Source of the DNA: Marinobacterium_A aestuariivivens
GTDB lineage: Bacteria; Pseudomonadota; Gammaproteobacteria; Pseudomonadales; Balneatricaceae
Assembly: GCF_042661465.1 (NCBI RefSeq)
Contig: NZ_JBHSWE010000001.1
Span: forward strand, 5,022,001-5,086,000
Direction: 5' to 3'
DNA: 64,000 bases
In this document: positions 42,211-53,000 of the stretch, one piece after another
How positions within the stretch are numbered: position 1 is the stretch's first letter
Layout of the letters: each line of letters opens with the position of its first letter
Notes under the pieces: model-generated
The model's input: the letters and a program-made list of their open reading frames with translations, nothing else
Database searches by the model: none
What the model was told of the DNA's origin: nothing
Program-made: the position numbers and the translations under genes

Positions 42211-43604
42211 TCAGGGTGTTGCGGCGGCAACTGTTACAGCAGCGGCAATCGGCGGCGCTTCAGGGGCAGATTGGGGTTTCCAATCACGCACGTCAATTTT
42301 TCCTGTAACGACTGAAGAAATTAACGCCCTTCTCTTCTCTTCCAAAAGGGTGATTGCCGACTCGCTCTTTCTGGTGGCTTTCTCGTATTTACTTTCAATA
42401 CTTTGCAAATAACGGATCAGTTTTCTTTGCTCTTCAATGGGGGAGATTATTATTTTTAAATTCCCGATAACTTCGGAGTTCAACCCTGAAAGTATCGCGC
42501 CACGACGCTCACGCGATATTTGCTCTTGGATGTAGAAAGAGTTATGTAGCAAAAATGACAAAAGCTCTGGATTTAAAACATTGTTATTTAATCTTATCCT
42601 TATTGTATCAGAATCAATAATTCCTTTTATTTTAAGATCTCGAATAATTCTGGCTTTTCCAAGGCTACCCTTCCGCGTTATAACTATATCCCCGTTATGG
42701 AGATGATAGTTTTCCAATTGCTGGTATCGTTTTTCAGATATCCATCGGCTGCCTTTAGAGAAGTCGCCTGATATCGTATTCTCTTGACCATACACTTTAT
42801 AGCCAGTCACTTCGTAGTCTAGATCTTTTAGCATCCCCCCAAATGGCCCCATTTGAATGCCAGTATGGTCAAAGGTGCAATGCTTTAAGGGTATTAGATC
42901 CCAATGCTCAGGCACTTCCCCCAACCACTCCACACCTGAATCTTTCATCGGCGCATTAGGGTTGAGGCCCTTGGTGACGGCATGACTGATCACCGCCTGA
43001 CGCTTCTCTTTCAGCAGCTTGATCAGTTGCTGCTGCATATCGATCAGCGTGTCGATCTTGGCGGTTTCGTAATCGAGGAAGTTAGCGATTTTAGTCTGTT
43101 CCTCTTTAGGTGGAACGGGATATTCAATTTCATTAAATTCCTCAGTTGGTAATCGCCAGCGCCCAAGGTGAGCACTACCTTGTCCCAAATGGTAGAAAAG
43201 CTTTTGTTTGTACCCCATTTGGAGAAGGTATAAATAGTATTTTTTTCGAAAGCTATTTCATCTTTTATAGTGAAAACACGATAGTCAGGACTTGTGACAC
43301 CAAGGTGCTTTGAGATATCAACAAAGCCAGTTAAAAGGTCCATGTGATTCATTGCAAAATCACCCACCTCAACCAATTGATATTTTGAGTAGTCCATTGA
43401 AAGCTGACCTTCGCCAGTCTCAATATCTTTGACTCGTATACCCTTCTGTGTGATTGATAAAACATCGAAACCAATAGTGCCTGCTATTCTTTTTTTAATA
43501 TCGAATATCAGCTTAAGGCGATACAAACTCCAATGACTTGGAATAGAACCTAGCCACTCAATATGTGAGGATTTATAGTCTTGGTAGTCTAGATACTTCC
43601 TCAT
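42211..43604 (-). CDS. hsdS: Type I restriction specificity subunit S (one apparent frameshift)
   Basis: Target-recognition subunit. The two half-subunits begin with the matching motifs HIEWLGSIPSHW and GVEWLGEVPEHW. Conserved helical spacers are IDTLIDMQQQLIKLLKEKRQAVI and SAITLLEEKRRALISSVVTGKI. The frame breaks at 43218-43220; one extra A (coding strand) restores TFSKMGYKQKLFYHLGQG. The repaired length is 464 residues. The recognition domains are AT-rich compared with hsdM and hsdR, as usual for exchanged specificity segments. The Ala/Pro-rich tail (PPIAAAVTVAAATP) is odd. Confidence 0.92.
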
Positions 43605-45919
43605 TACGAATGGACCTCACTTAGAAGCGCCATAATCTCAGCACTCACCTTATCCAAATCCGCATCAATCTCCTCCAGACTCCTCGGCGGCTGGTACACA
43701 TAAAAATGCCGATTAAACGGAATCTCGTAACCGACTATACCGATCTCTCCGTCCTTGTCGTCACGCTTGTTGGCGTCGATCCAGGCGTCGGGAACATGGG
43801 GTACCACTTCGCGTTCGAAATACTCCTCGATCAGCGTCGCCACCCGTTTAGACGGGTCCAGCGGTACGTTCTCGTTATCACGCAGGTCGCCATCGGACTG
43901 GTATTCGACTACAGCGGGCTTGCCGTTGATGATGGTCTCGAACGCGCCGTATTTGGGTTGTGCCTCTTCCTTCAGCACCTTCTTGATGATCCGTTCGGCC
44001 TCGGGGTTCTTCCAACTGATGGCGTCCAGAAGCTGTTTTTTCTGTTTGGCATCCAGCTTGATGCCAGTGGCCTTCAACGCCTTTTTCAGCTCGTCTTCGA
44101 ATCGGTTGAAGTCATCGCACTGGCCCGTAACGATGGCGCCCTCGCACATCTGCTGCACCAGTTGGCAGCGCAGCGCTTTGGCGTCATCGAGGAGAGCTTT
44201 CTGCTCGCGCCAGAGTTTGGGGCCGAGCAGGTCTTTGACCTGTTTCTCTTTCAACTCGGGGAAGTTGGCTTTCATCTCCACACGGATTTCTTTCTCCATC
44301 GCCGTGAGATCGCCATAGCTTGGGTCTGAGGCATGGTCGTTCCACTGATAGCCGAACTGCTCCCAGATCCACTGCATGGGGGCATTGAACGGTTTGGGCG
44401 CAAAACGCAGCGCGGCCAGACGCTCGTCATCCATCTGTACCGACAGGCGCAGGGGGCGCTCGATGGTGAGGCGGCGGTAGCCAAAATCGGTGGTGCTGAA
44501 GATCTTGGTCAGCGGCTGCCCATTGGTTGGATCAATTGCGCTGGCCTCATCGAAGGCACCGAATTCACGGGTGATGGTGCGGATATCGTGCTCGGTGAGG
44601 TATTTGCGCTTGGAACCCAGCGACTTGCGCATCTTGCTGCCAAGGTTCACCGCATTGATCAACTGTACTTTGCCCTTGCGCTCGGCGGGCTTTTTGTTCG
44701 AGAGCACCCAGACATAGGTGGCGATGCCTGTGTTGTAAAACATATCTGTGGGCAGCGCGACGATCGCTTCCAGCAGATCCGCTTCCAAGATGTAGCGACG
44801 GATCTCACTCTCGCCGCTGCCAGCGCCGCCTGTAAACAGCGGCGAACCATTAAGGATGATGCCGATACGGCCACCGCCTTCGATAACATCCGCCTGATTC
44901 GGGGTGCGGTCACGTAGCTTACTGATCAGGTGCATCAGGAACAGCAGAGAACCATCGGAAACACGGGGCAGGCCTGGGCCAAAGCGTCCATCGAAGCCTT
45001 TGATAGCGTGCTCGTCCTTGATCTCCTTCTCGACCTTCTTCCAATCCACACCAAACGGAGGATTGGAGAGCATGTAGTCGAACTTGTCGGCGTAGAGCTG
45101 ATCGTTGGAGAGGGTGTTGCCGAGCTTGATGTTGTTGACCTCCTGCCCCTTGATCAGCATGTCCGCTTTGCAGATAGCATAGGACTCGGGATTCAGCTCC
45201 TGGCCAAACGCCCGAATCACCGCGTTGCTGTTCATCTGCAGCACATACTCCATACCGCTGGAGAGGAATCCGCCCGTGCCTGCCGTCGGATCGTAGATGG
45301 TGCGGATAATGCCCTCCTTGGTCAGGGCCTCGTCGTCTTCCATGAACACCAGTGACGTTGTCAGTCGCACGATGTCACGGGGCGTGAAGTGCTCACCTGC
45401 AGTATCGTTGGAGCTTTCGGCAAAACGGCGAATCAGTTCTTCGAACACCAGTCCCATTTCATGGTTTGAGATCCGCTGGGGACTGAGATCGGTATTGGCA
45501 AACTTCTGCACGACCTTGAACAGCAGGTTGGCATCGCTCAGGAGCCCCACGAACTCATCGAAGTGGAAGTACTCGAAGATCTCCCGTGCATCTTTCGAGA
45601 AACACCGAACGTAGTTCTCCAGGTTGTCCTTGATGCCCGACTCGCCCAATTTCGACAGGGACATCGGCGAGGTATTGAAAAAGCTCTGGCTCGTCGCCCT
45701 GAGAATTAGCTTCTCGGCGGCGTCTTCAGGCAGACTCATACCTTTGACTCGCTCATGTTCCGACAGAACCGCTTGCTTGTCTGCTTCCAGCGCGCACTCG
45801 AGGCGTCGTAGCAGCGTGAACGGCAGGATGACCCGTCCATACTGACTTTGCCTGAAATCCCCACGAAGAAGGTCGGCAACCGACCAGATGAACGCTGCCG
45901 TTTGCGAGAAGTTTTCCAT
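43604..45919 (-). CDS. hsdM: Type I DNA adenine methyltransferase subunit M (771 aa)
   Basis: N6-adenine methylase of the restriction complex. The SAM motif I is DPTAGTGGFL (residues 210-219) and the catalytic NPPF is in DYMLSNPPFGVDW (286-289). The N-terminal HsdM_N helical domain begins TAAFIWSVADLLRGDFRQSQYG. At 771 residues it is longer than the 500-aa classical HsdM, with a helical C-terminal extension. Its stop overlaps the hsdS start (TAATG), so translation is coupled. Confidence 0.95.
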   Translation of the reverse strand: MENFSQTAAFIWSVADLLRGDFRQSQYGRVILPFTLLRRLECALEADKQAVLSEHERVKGMSLPEDAAEKLILRATSQSFFNTSPMSLSKLGESGIKDNLENYVRCFSKDAREIFEYFHFDEFVGLLSDANLLFKVVQKFANTDLSPQRISNHEMGLVFEELIRRFAESSNDTAGEHFTPRDIVRLTTSLVFMEDDEALTKEGIIRTIYDPTAGTGGFLSSGMEYVLQMNSNAVIRAFGQELNPESYAICKADMLIKGQEVNNIKLGNTLSNDQLYADKFDYMLSNPPFGVDWKKVEKEIKDEHAIKGFDGRFGPGLPRVSDGSLLFLMHLISKLRDRTPNQADVIEGGGRIGIILNGSPLFTGGAGSGESEIRRYILEADLLEAIVALPTDMFYNTGIATYVWVLSNKKPAERKGKVQLINAVNLGSKMRKSLGSKRKYLTEHDIRTITREFGAFDEASAIDPTNGQPLTKIFSTTDFGYRRLTIERPLRLSVQMDDERLAALRFAPKPFNAPMQWIWEQFGYQWNDHASDPSYGDLTAMEKEIRVEMKANFPELKEKQVKDLLGPKLWREQKALLDDAKALRCQLVQQMCEGAIVTGQCDDFNRFEDELKKALKATGIKLDAKQKKQLLDAISWKNPEAERIIKKVLKEEAQPKYGAFETIINGKPAVVEYQSDGDLRDNENVPLDPSKRVATLIEEYFEREVVPHVPDAWIDANKRDDKDGEIGIVGYEIPFNRHFYVYQPPRSLEEIDADLDKVSAEIMALLSEVHS

Positions 45920-46037
45920 TGATGCTTATGCCTTGTCCATGTCGGCAGGAGGATGTTGCGATGATGCGGTCCCTGCCTGATTCTGTTTGAAAATCAGTGT
46001 ACTACATCAGCCCCGCTCGAAGGCAGAGAATGACGCC

Positions 46038-46943
46038 TCAACAGCATGATGCGGGCGCCCTGGCAGCAGTGATTCCGCCTGCCTGTGGCACCTGAGCCTC
46101 TTGGATGGCTTTCAGCGTTCTACCTGCCTGGTCCGACCATTCGATACGTCCATTGGCTGAGCGTCCCAGAATGATGCACGCTGCTTGTGACGGCGATGAG
46201 AAGCTGTAGTCTTGGGTAAACTTCAATGTGCCGTCGACATCTCCGATGACGCCAGCGGCTCTCAACTTTGCCCTGATCTGTGTGATTGTAACGGGGATAG
46301 AGGCCACCTCTGTTGGGCTGACATCGCTGCCTTCAAAGACCGTGAAGCCCTGGGACGACTCTGTCCCCGAGCCCTGTATCCCTTTGTTCGGTGCGCTGAG
46401 ATACAGCCTGGATGCCGCCGAGACCCTCTTCACGGGCGGTTGCTCGAACGCGTGAATCCCCAGTACAGGTAGAATGCCGAGAATGTATTCGAGAAAGACC
46501 TCCATATCGGCCTGATCGGCCTCAGCCAGTGTCGGCCTTGAGGGTGTCTGAATGTTGTCCAGCGCCATCCGCTTGGCATCTTTGGCAATCTCGATCAGGC
46601 GATGCTCCAGGTACTGGACATGCGCCTTGTTCGGTTGCCCCGCTGACGATACAAAGAAGACTGCTCGAGTCCAAAAATCCTTCTTGGCGAAATGACTCTC
46701 CAGACGCGGCAGTACGGGGTCGCCTTCACCGATATAAAGCATATCGCTATCACCCACCTCTTCAGGCCCCAGAAGCAGATAGACGCCTGTTTGCTGAAAC
46801 TCGTCCCTTTTCTTGACTTGAGGCAGGTGCGAACGCGGGAACAGCGGCGCTTTACCCACCCAGTTGGAGCATTCAACGAGGCGTAGCCCATCGGGATCAC
46901 CATCGGCAACGAATATTCGGATTGAGAACGGAGATTGGGGCAT
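46038..46943 (-). CDS. GIY-YIG nuclease-fold protein (301 aa)
   Basis: The central region has the two strands of the GIY-YIG fold: TGVYLLLGPEE and MLYIGEGDP, followed by RLESHFAKKDFWTRAVFF, with QYLEHRLIEIAKDAKR later. This is the DUF4357-associated type often seen beside restriction systems. The N-terminal 50 residues and the C-terminal 100, with SQAACIILGRSANGRIEW (DUF4357-like), flank it. ATG 46943. It is 118 bases upstream of hsdM on the same strand. Exact function is unknown. Confidence 0.8.
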   Translation of the reverse strand: MPQSPFSIRIFVADGDPDGLRLVECSNWVGKAPLFPRSHLPQVKKRDEFQQTGVYLLLGPEEVGDSDMLYIGEGDPVLPRLESHFAKKDFWTRAVFFVSSAGQPNKAHVQYLEHRLIEIAKDAKRMALDNIQTPSRPTLAEADQADMEVFLEYILGILPVLGIHAFEQPPVKRVSAASRLYLSAPNKGIQGSGTESSQGFTVFEGSDVSPTEVASIPVTITQIRAKLRAAGVIGDVDGTLKFTQDYSFSSPSQAACIILGRSANGRIEWSDQAGRTLKAIQEAQVPQAGGITAARAPASCC

Positions 46944-47049
46944 AACACAGATCCTTGTTGTCTGCAGCGATCACGATTTAGTCGGAATTCCACTAAGGCT
47001 CCGTCTGTCACTGTTCTGGTATCGTCTTTTCATTCTGAACTATAACTAT

Positions 47050-49071
47050 TTAGATAAACATATCCATGTTTTTTAAAGCGTTCTCAGCATGGTTTGAAAT
47101 ACGCAAATTAAAACCATAGTTATGATTTAAGACATCGTCTTGAGTAAGCTCATCAGCTATAACCCTAAGGGTAACAAGCTTAACGGAATTTTCATTTAAC
47201 ATCGGTATTGGAGCGGTCTTATATGTTGTTTTCATGCACGCAGTCTGTATTTGTGGTGGATTTTTAAGGTACTTTGATAGATTTTGTTGTAGCTGATCGA
47301 AATTATTGTATAGCTCTAACCAAACTAAGTGCTCATAGATCTGATTGCCGCTTATAAGCGGACAAATATTATCTTCAAGATAAAGCGACAAGATTCTTTC
47401 ATCTACAACAGGAACATCCCCTAAATGTGACCCTACAAACATCCTGCCACTATTAGCAACGAAGCTTATAATTTTATATTCTCGCTCGTTATGATACTCC
47501 CAACTCATTATACTAAATACTTCACACAGATTGTTCTTTATGAAGTGAGCCTTTCTTTCCACTTGATCAAATGCTTTCAGCAACGTCTCCTTAGAGCGAA
47601 ATTTGGAAATTGGGGAGTCTGATGTAACTATTGATTTAGCCTCTCCTACCAAAATCAAATCGCCGATACGTGCTATACAGTCTATTTCTTCTTGGCCACT
47701 CTTTACCTTTATTGTTTTGTTAGTGGCTGTTTCATAATCCGTTATTAGTTTGTTGTTTATAATGCTTTCGTTTATGCTTTGTAATATTGTATTTTCATAG
47801 ATCTCTCCTTTGTCTTGCAAGTCTATATAAAGACTAACCATCCAATGTTCTACAACACGTTCAATAACTGGTGTGATTAATGCGCTTGTTAGTAATATGT
47901 ATTCTGTTTTGGAGATGGATAGTATAGGATGGCACCAAATATCTTTTTTATCTTTAGTATCAAACTCAATAAAGTCTAATATTTTGATAATTTTTGCAAA
48001 GTTGTACCCCGTCGCCTCTTTTAATCCTTGTCGCAACTCAACCTTATTGACAGAAGGACAAAATGACTTGAGCTTGTTTGTAGTAAAAACCTCGTTATTT
48101 TCAGGGTAGCTTTCAGAGAGTTGGTATGAAAAAATCATGAGGCATCTAAATACATTAAGTGCCTCCTTAATTGAAAACCCTTTTGGTCTAAGATTTGTTA
48201 TGATGTCGAACGGATAATGATCCCTCAGAGCTTGTTCGCTCGCCCTCCAATGAGTGTTCGATATTTGTACTTCGTGACTGAGTTTTTCTAAATTTATTTT
48301 TTTGATCTTTTTTAGTCTTTTATTCTTTTTTTGGAATATAGCTGTGTCACTTTTCGTTAGGTTATGAAGGTCGCCTTGTAAAATTATTGCAACTGATTGG
48401 CTTCCAAGCCTTTGTTTTCGAATACTGCTAGCAAGGTAACCTATTTCAAAGTCTGTCGGCTTTTGTATTATATAATATAATTTTTCATCCTGTTCTGACT
48501 CCAGTAATTCATAGTCACCCCATAACATAGCATGCCAATAACTTTCGTATATCCCGTATAACTGAGAGAGGTGTACTTCTCTAGAAATGAATTCGATAAG
48601 ACTTATTGGTTCTCGTCCAGGAAGGATGTTAATTTCTTTGTTTTTCCGATCTTTACAAAAATATATTGCTTTTTCTATTAGATCAACACATCCGTCGGCT
48701 ACTTCTTGAAGTGTCATTTCAGATTTGTTTGAATTATTATCTATGGTTACGCTAAAAATATTCTTATTATCATAACTTCCTCTCTTTTTTTCAAGTATAA
48801 ATCTATCTCGGTTTGACATAGCAAAATAATATTTCATTAGTTCTTCATTGCTGGTTTTAGGCGCATTTTCTTTATATAGCCTCGCCAGCTCATCTCTTAT
48901 CGATCCTAACGCATCAAATATTATTAATCCCGCTTTATAAAGATTTTTGCATTCCTCCGACTTCGACTCAGAGTTCTCCCAGAATTTAGTCCATTCTGAT
49001 AACTTAAATCCTTTTTGAGTGGGCTGCTTCACTTTCCCTTTTTGAACAAGCTCTTTAAAACTTCTTTTCAT
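47050..49071 (-). CDS. Unknown 673-aa protein with PD-(D/E)xK nuclease signature, AT-rich
   Basis: No named family is recognised. Residues 1-400 are helical and lysine-rich, with no ATPase or membrane motif. Residues 420-500 hold a PD-(D/E)xK arrangement: a helix with ENTILQSINES, then EEIDCIARIGDLILVGEAKS giving Asp464, Glu477 and Lys479, followed by a lysine/arginine-rich helix. This suggests a nuclease acting on DNA or RNA. The gene is far more AT-rich than its neighbours, indicating recent transfer. It sits between restriction-modification and helicase genes on the same strand. A defence function is inferred from context. Confidence 0.72.
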   Translation of the reverse strand: MKRSFKELVQKGKVKQPTQKGFKLSEWTKFWENSESKSEECKNLYKAGLIIFDALGSIRDELARLYKENAPKTSNEELMKYYFAMSNRDRFILEKKRGSYDNKNIFSVTIDNNSNKSEMTLQEVADGCVDLIEKAIYFCKDRKNKEINILPGREPISLIEFISREVHLSQLYGIYESYWHAMLWGDYELLESEQDEKLYYIIQKPTDFEIGYLASSIRKQRLGSQSVAIILQGDLHNLTKSDTAIFQKKNKRLKKIKKINLEKLSHEVQISNTHWRASEQALRDHYPFDIITNLRPKGFSIKEALNVFRCLMIFSYQLSESYPENNEVFTTNKLKSFCPSVNKVELRQGLKEATGYNFAKIIKILDFIEFDTKDKKDIWCHPILSISKTEYILLTSALITPVIERVVEHWMVSLYIDLQDKGEIYENTILQSINESIINNKLITDYETATNKTIKVKSGQEEIDCIARIGDLILVGEAKSIVTSDSPISKFRSKETLLKAFDQVERKAHFIKNNLCEVFSIMSWEYHNEREYKIISFVANSGRMFVGSHLGDVPVVDERILSLYLEDNICPLISGNQIYEHLVWLELYNNFDQLQQNLSKYLKNPPQIQTACMKTTYKTAPIPMLNENSVKLVTLRVIADELTQDDVLNHNYGFNLRISNHAENALKNMDMFI

Positions 49072-49157
49072 TGGTTTTTAATGCCTATATGATTTATACG
49101 TGCAAATGTCGATCAATAGCAAGCACTGATACTCTACGTACGTTATTATGTTTTCGG

Positions 49158-49973
49158 CTATCGACGTGGGCGATTCAGCGAGAACCCTGCGAGTGCACGG
49201 TCTATGAAGTCGCCTCTACTCGGCTTGCGATTGCCATACGGCGTGGTGTCGGCTCTAGTTGAAAGCTCACGCATTAGCTCCTCCCTCGCCGTGGCTGCAT
49301 AACTCGGTAGTCTTGGATGATAGAGCCATTCAAGGTTGGTTCGGTCACTGAAAATGTACTCATCGAGACGTTCTTTGAACGGCTGCTGACTTCGCTGCTT
49401 TTTGTTATAGAAGAGCTTCAATGTCTCTGTCAGATCAACCCGCAGCACACCTACACGTTCACCCTCAAGACCCTCAAGATTTCCGACTTCAATTTCATAC
49501 TTTCTTTCTGGGTGATGGAACCCGATGATCAGAGGCACGCCGTGCACTAGTCCAAGGACATCGCCCTTCAGAGACTTCCAAGTGGCTTCAAGCTTGACGT
49601 CTTCCAGCACTGCGTCGGACGCCAATGTGACGGTCACATCCTTCGACAACCTGCCACCACTGATCGGATGCAACTCTTTCACAGTGTATACAAAGTCAGG
49701 CAGCGCTAGATCCAGTTGCTGCTTCTCGGCGAAAAGCTGCTTTGCCATCTGGGTGACGGAAACGTAGAAAGAGAACTTGCAGTCCTGTTTGGTCTCTTCC
49801 GATGTTCCCCGAGTGGCGTGAGCAAAGTGCCATTCATTGACATCGCCCTGGCGAGCAGTCAACGGCGTATCACAGGAGGGACAAATGCATTTGCACTTGC
49901 GTCCTCTTTCCACGTCGTGGACGTCAACGTACTCCTTTGTCTCGATGTGGAGCGCGAAGGGTACCTTGTTCAT
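49158..49973 (-). CDS. CoiA-like zinc-motif protein (271 aa)
   Basis: ATG 49973 follows GGAGGCATCG. The N-terminus has cysteines 27, 29, 31 and 34 (CKCICPSC) followed by ARQGDVNEWHFAHA, matching the CoiA-type module. The next region resembles a restriction-endonuclease fold, with KGDVLGLVHGVPLIIGFHHPER. The position where the active glutamate would be expected is Gly151, so catalysis is doubtful. It is 82 bases downstream of the PLD-helicase gene on the same strand, so probably in the same transcript. CoiA proteins act in competence or DNA processing; here a partner role for the helicase is inferred. Confidence 0.65.
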   Translation of the reverse strand: MNKVPFALHIETKEYVDVHDVERGRKCKCICPSCDTPLTARQGDVNEWHFAHATRGTSEETKQDCKFSFYVSVTQMAKQLFAEKQQLDLALPDFVYTVKELHPISGGRLSKDVTVTLASDAVLEDVKLEATWKSLKGDVLGLVHGVPLIIGFHHPERKYEIEVGNLEGLEGERVGVLRVDLTETLKLFYNKKQRSQQPFKERLDEYIFSDRTNLEWLYHPRLPSYAATAREELMRELSTRADTTPYGNRKPSRGDFIDRALAGFSLNRPRR

Positions 49974-50055
49974 CGATGCCTCCTGCTTGACGCTATCCCA
50001 ATGTCCTGTCGGCATACCATAGCTCGGTCGCTGTCCTTTCAACCTTCACGCGTTA

Positions 50056-53000
50056 TTAAACCGTATTGATCCCGAAAATTACCGCAGCAGTTGGAGGCTC
50101 GGCGTAACCCTGCCTGAGAGCAGGCTCTGTCGCTTTACGGAACCGTTCGAATTCGATCGGTTGCTGTTTGAGCTTGCTGAGCAAGTCGCGATACCGCACG
50201 AGCTGTTTGTTCCCCATGCGCTTTAATCGCTCCGTCCTCAATGGCTGCAGCAGTGCCTGGAACGCATCAGCGAGACTCTCCAACAATCTGAAGTTACCTG
50301 TGTCGGGTGGATCGTCTAACAGACTACCAGGTACCCCTGGCAGCAGCACTTTGATCGAGTGATAGTAGTCGATCTTCTGCTGATCCTGCTCTTTCGCCGA
50401 GACTTGGAGCATATGGTTTACATATTGCGCCAGCACCTCAAGGACAGCGAGGCGGTTTCGACTGAGATTGATACCTGGATTGTCCCGTAGTCGCTCAACC
50501 AGTCGTTCCATTTGAGCCACGCTTGATTGAGTCGGTTTAAGGTCTCGGGTGTCTGGCCCTAGGTGTCCTTTCAGAAAGGCGACAATCTCATCGAGTTGAG
50601 CGGTCATTTTCTCCTCGTCCTCACTGATGAGGAGCCACCGTGCAGGCTGTTGATCTGTACCGCCCTGGCAAACAAACACCCACTGTGCGTCGTCTCTTGT
50701 TTCGACCAGGCTGACGCGTGACACCACCATCCCTGTCGCGGCTTTCATTTTATCTACCAGATGTTCTGGGATCAGGGCGCCCTCACCTGCAAACAGTGAT
50801 CTCACCGCGTGGAACGCATCGCCAGATCCTGCCGAAATCTCGTCCAGTCTGTTACGTGCCAGCTTCTCGATGAGGTCTTGGCTAGTTGCCTCGGTCATCG
50901 ACTCTAGATCGTCAGCACAATACTCGTCGGGCACTTCGAAGTTGGAACCTATCAGCCGTTTGGCATCTTGCAATCGGGTGATGAATTTCTGGTCGCGTTT
51001 AAGACGAAAGGCGTCAGCATCAAGTGGCCAATGCACCTCCGCTTTGCTGTGCGGCGAGTCCAACCGTTCGATACGGCCAATCCGCTGTTCGGCGATGCGA
51101 ATGACAGAGGGACGATCCAGCATGATGAGACAGGAAGCAGACTGAAGGTTAACGCCCTCCGCCATCACGTTGGAACAGAGGGCGATATGAGCGCCCTCTT
51201 TGCCCTTAAGACCCATGATGTCACAGATCTCCGCCTTGCTTTTGGCGGTACTGCCGATTGCCAAGTGTACCTTGTGGCGTGGCTTCATCTTGCTCAGGAG
51301 ACTACGAATCACTCGGAGTGCGGTAATTCGCTCCTCGAAGACCAGTAGTTTCTCGTGCCTGTGAGCGGCTTGCAGAATCTGTTGTGCTTTGGCTCGCTCT
51401 CGCGCAAGACTGAGCTGCTGTGTGAGACCCACAATCGCTTCGTAGAGTTTGATCTCGTTTTCGACTGTCTGTGCATAGACCTCTGGCGCTGTAAGGAATG
51501 ATGGGAGCAGGTCGGGAGCCACCGCAGGCTCTGGCATTCTGCGGCAGTTTCGGCGGATTTTTTCGATCAATCCGACGTGGTCTGCGTTGTGGTCCAGGGA
51601 TTCAAGTCGTGCCGCATTGCAGGCGGCATCGTGCCCTTGAATCACTTCCATCAGCACATATTTCGAAGCTCTCAACGCATGCATGACGGTATACGCCGCG
51701 AGGAAGCGCGCTGCATCCACGCGCCAGGTGACATAACGTTGCAGCGCTTCCCGATCGCTACCCAGATCAAAATCATCTTTGATGGGCTTGATGAGGTAGT
51801 TGATACCTGCAAGCTGGCTGGCGAGCTCGGCGATCTCCCTTGCGATCTGGCAATCAGCATCTGGCTCGTTGAGCGAATACACCAGGTTACTGATTTCAGG
51901 GTAGCTACAGTTCTGGTCTAGGGCGTTTTTATACGCATCTGGTTGCGCGGCGATATAGGACTTGAGTTGGCTGATGGTTCGACGCACGGTGAACTGCCTG
52001 ATCTCGGCCGCCAGCTTGGCAGTCACTTTCGGGTCGAGCTGAGAGATCCGTTTGCGTCCTCCTAGATAGCCTTCAAGCTGCTTCAGCGTGTGATCATGCA
52101 GGTTATCCGCCCCCAGCAGATTGACGATGACAAGCAAATCACGGGCAGAACGATTGATAGGCGTCGCGGTGAAGAGCAACAGATCGCTAGCGACGCTCTC
52201 CAGCAGCGCCTGAGAACGATTTGACTTCAGGTTGTGATAGTTATGGGCCTCATCGACGAGAAGGATATCCCCCTGGGCCAGTATGCGCTCAATCCGCAGA
52301 GCGTCCTTCGATTTGCGCCCCAGCATACCGCTTGACCCAACTCGCACATTGGGCCCTGGCCGATCCACTTCTGCTACCCAGTTGTCGATGACGCTGGGCG
52401 GACAGACAATGCCACACATACTGCTGAGACGACCCATAGCGCGAGCACGTGCCGCAATCGCTTGGATCAGAAATGCCCCCATGCGCGTCTTGCCCGATCC
52501 CGTCGCATCGGCGATCAACACCGCACCCGTGTTATCCAGGATATAGAGCGCCTGTGCGATACCGTCCCTCTGACTAGGCCAGAGCCTTCCGCTCTCATGT
52601 TCCATGCTCAGCAGCAGATCAACCCACTCGCCCGACAATAACTCGTTACAGGCGCGCGCCAAGGCTTCTTGCCAGGTGACGACTTGCATCAGCTTCTCAA
52701 TCAGGTCGGCAAGCCATTCATTGCAACACTCACCCGTTTCCCAGATGGCTTCGGCAAGATCCCATGTTTCCTGATGACGTTTTTTGTCCTTCGTACGATT
52801 GAAAACGACGTTGCCTTCGATCTGGTGATGGAGACCCGCGGCTGTATAGTTCGATGAACCAAGCAAAGTGTTGTCATCAGCACAGTAGAGCTTGGCATGC
52901 ACGCCACGCTGGCCTCGAGCTGGCATTCGTACTTCTACATCATGAGCACGAAGTCTTCTAACCGCGATCTCGATTAATGGACATTGTTCAATGGACAGGC

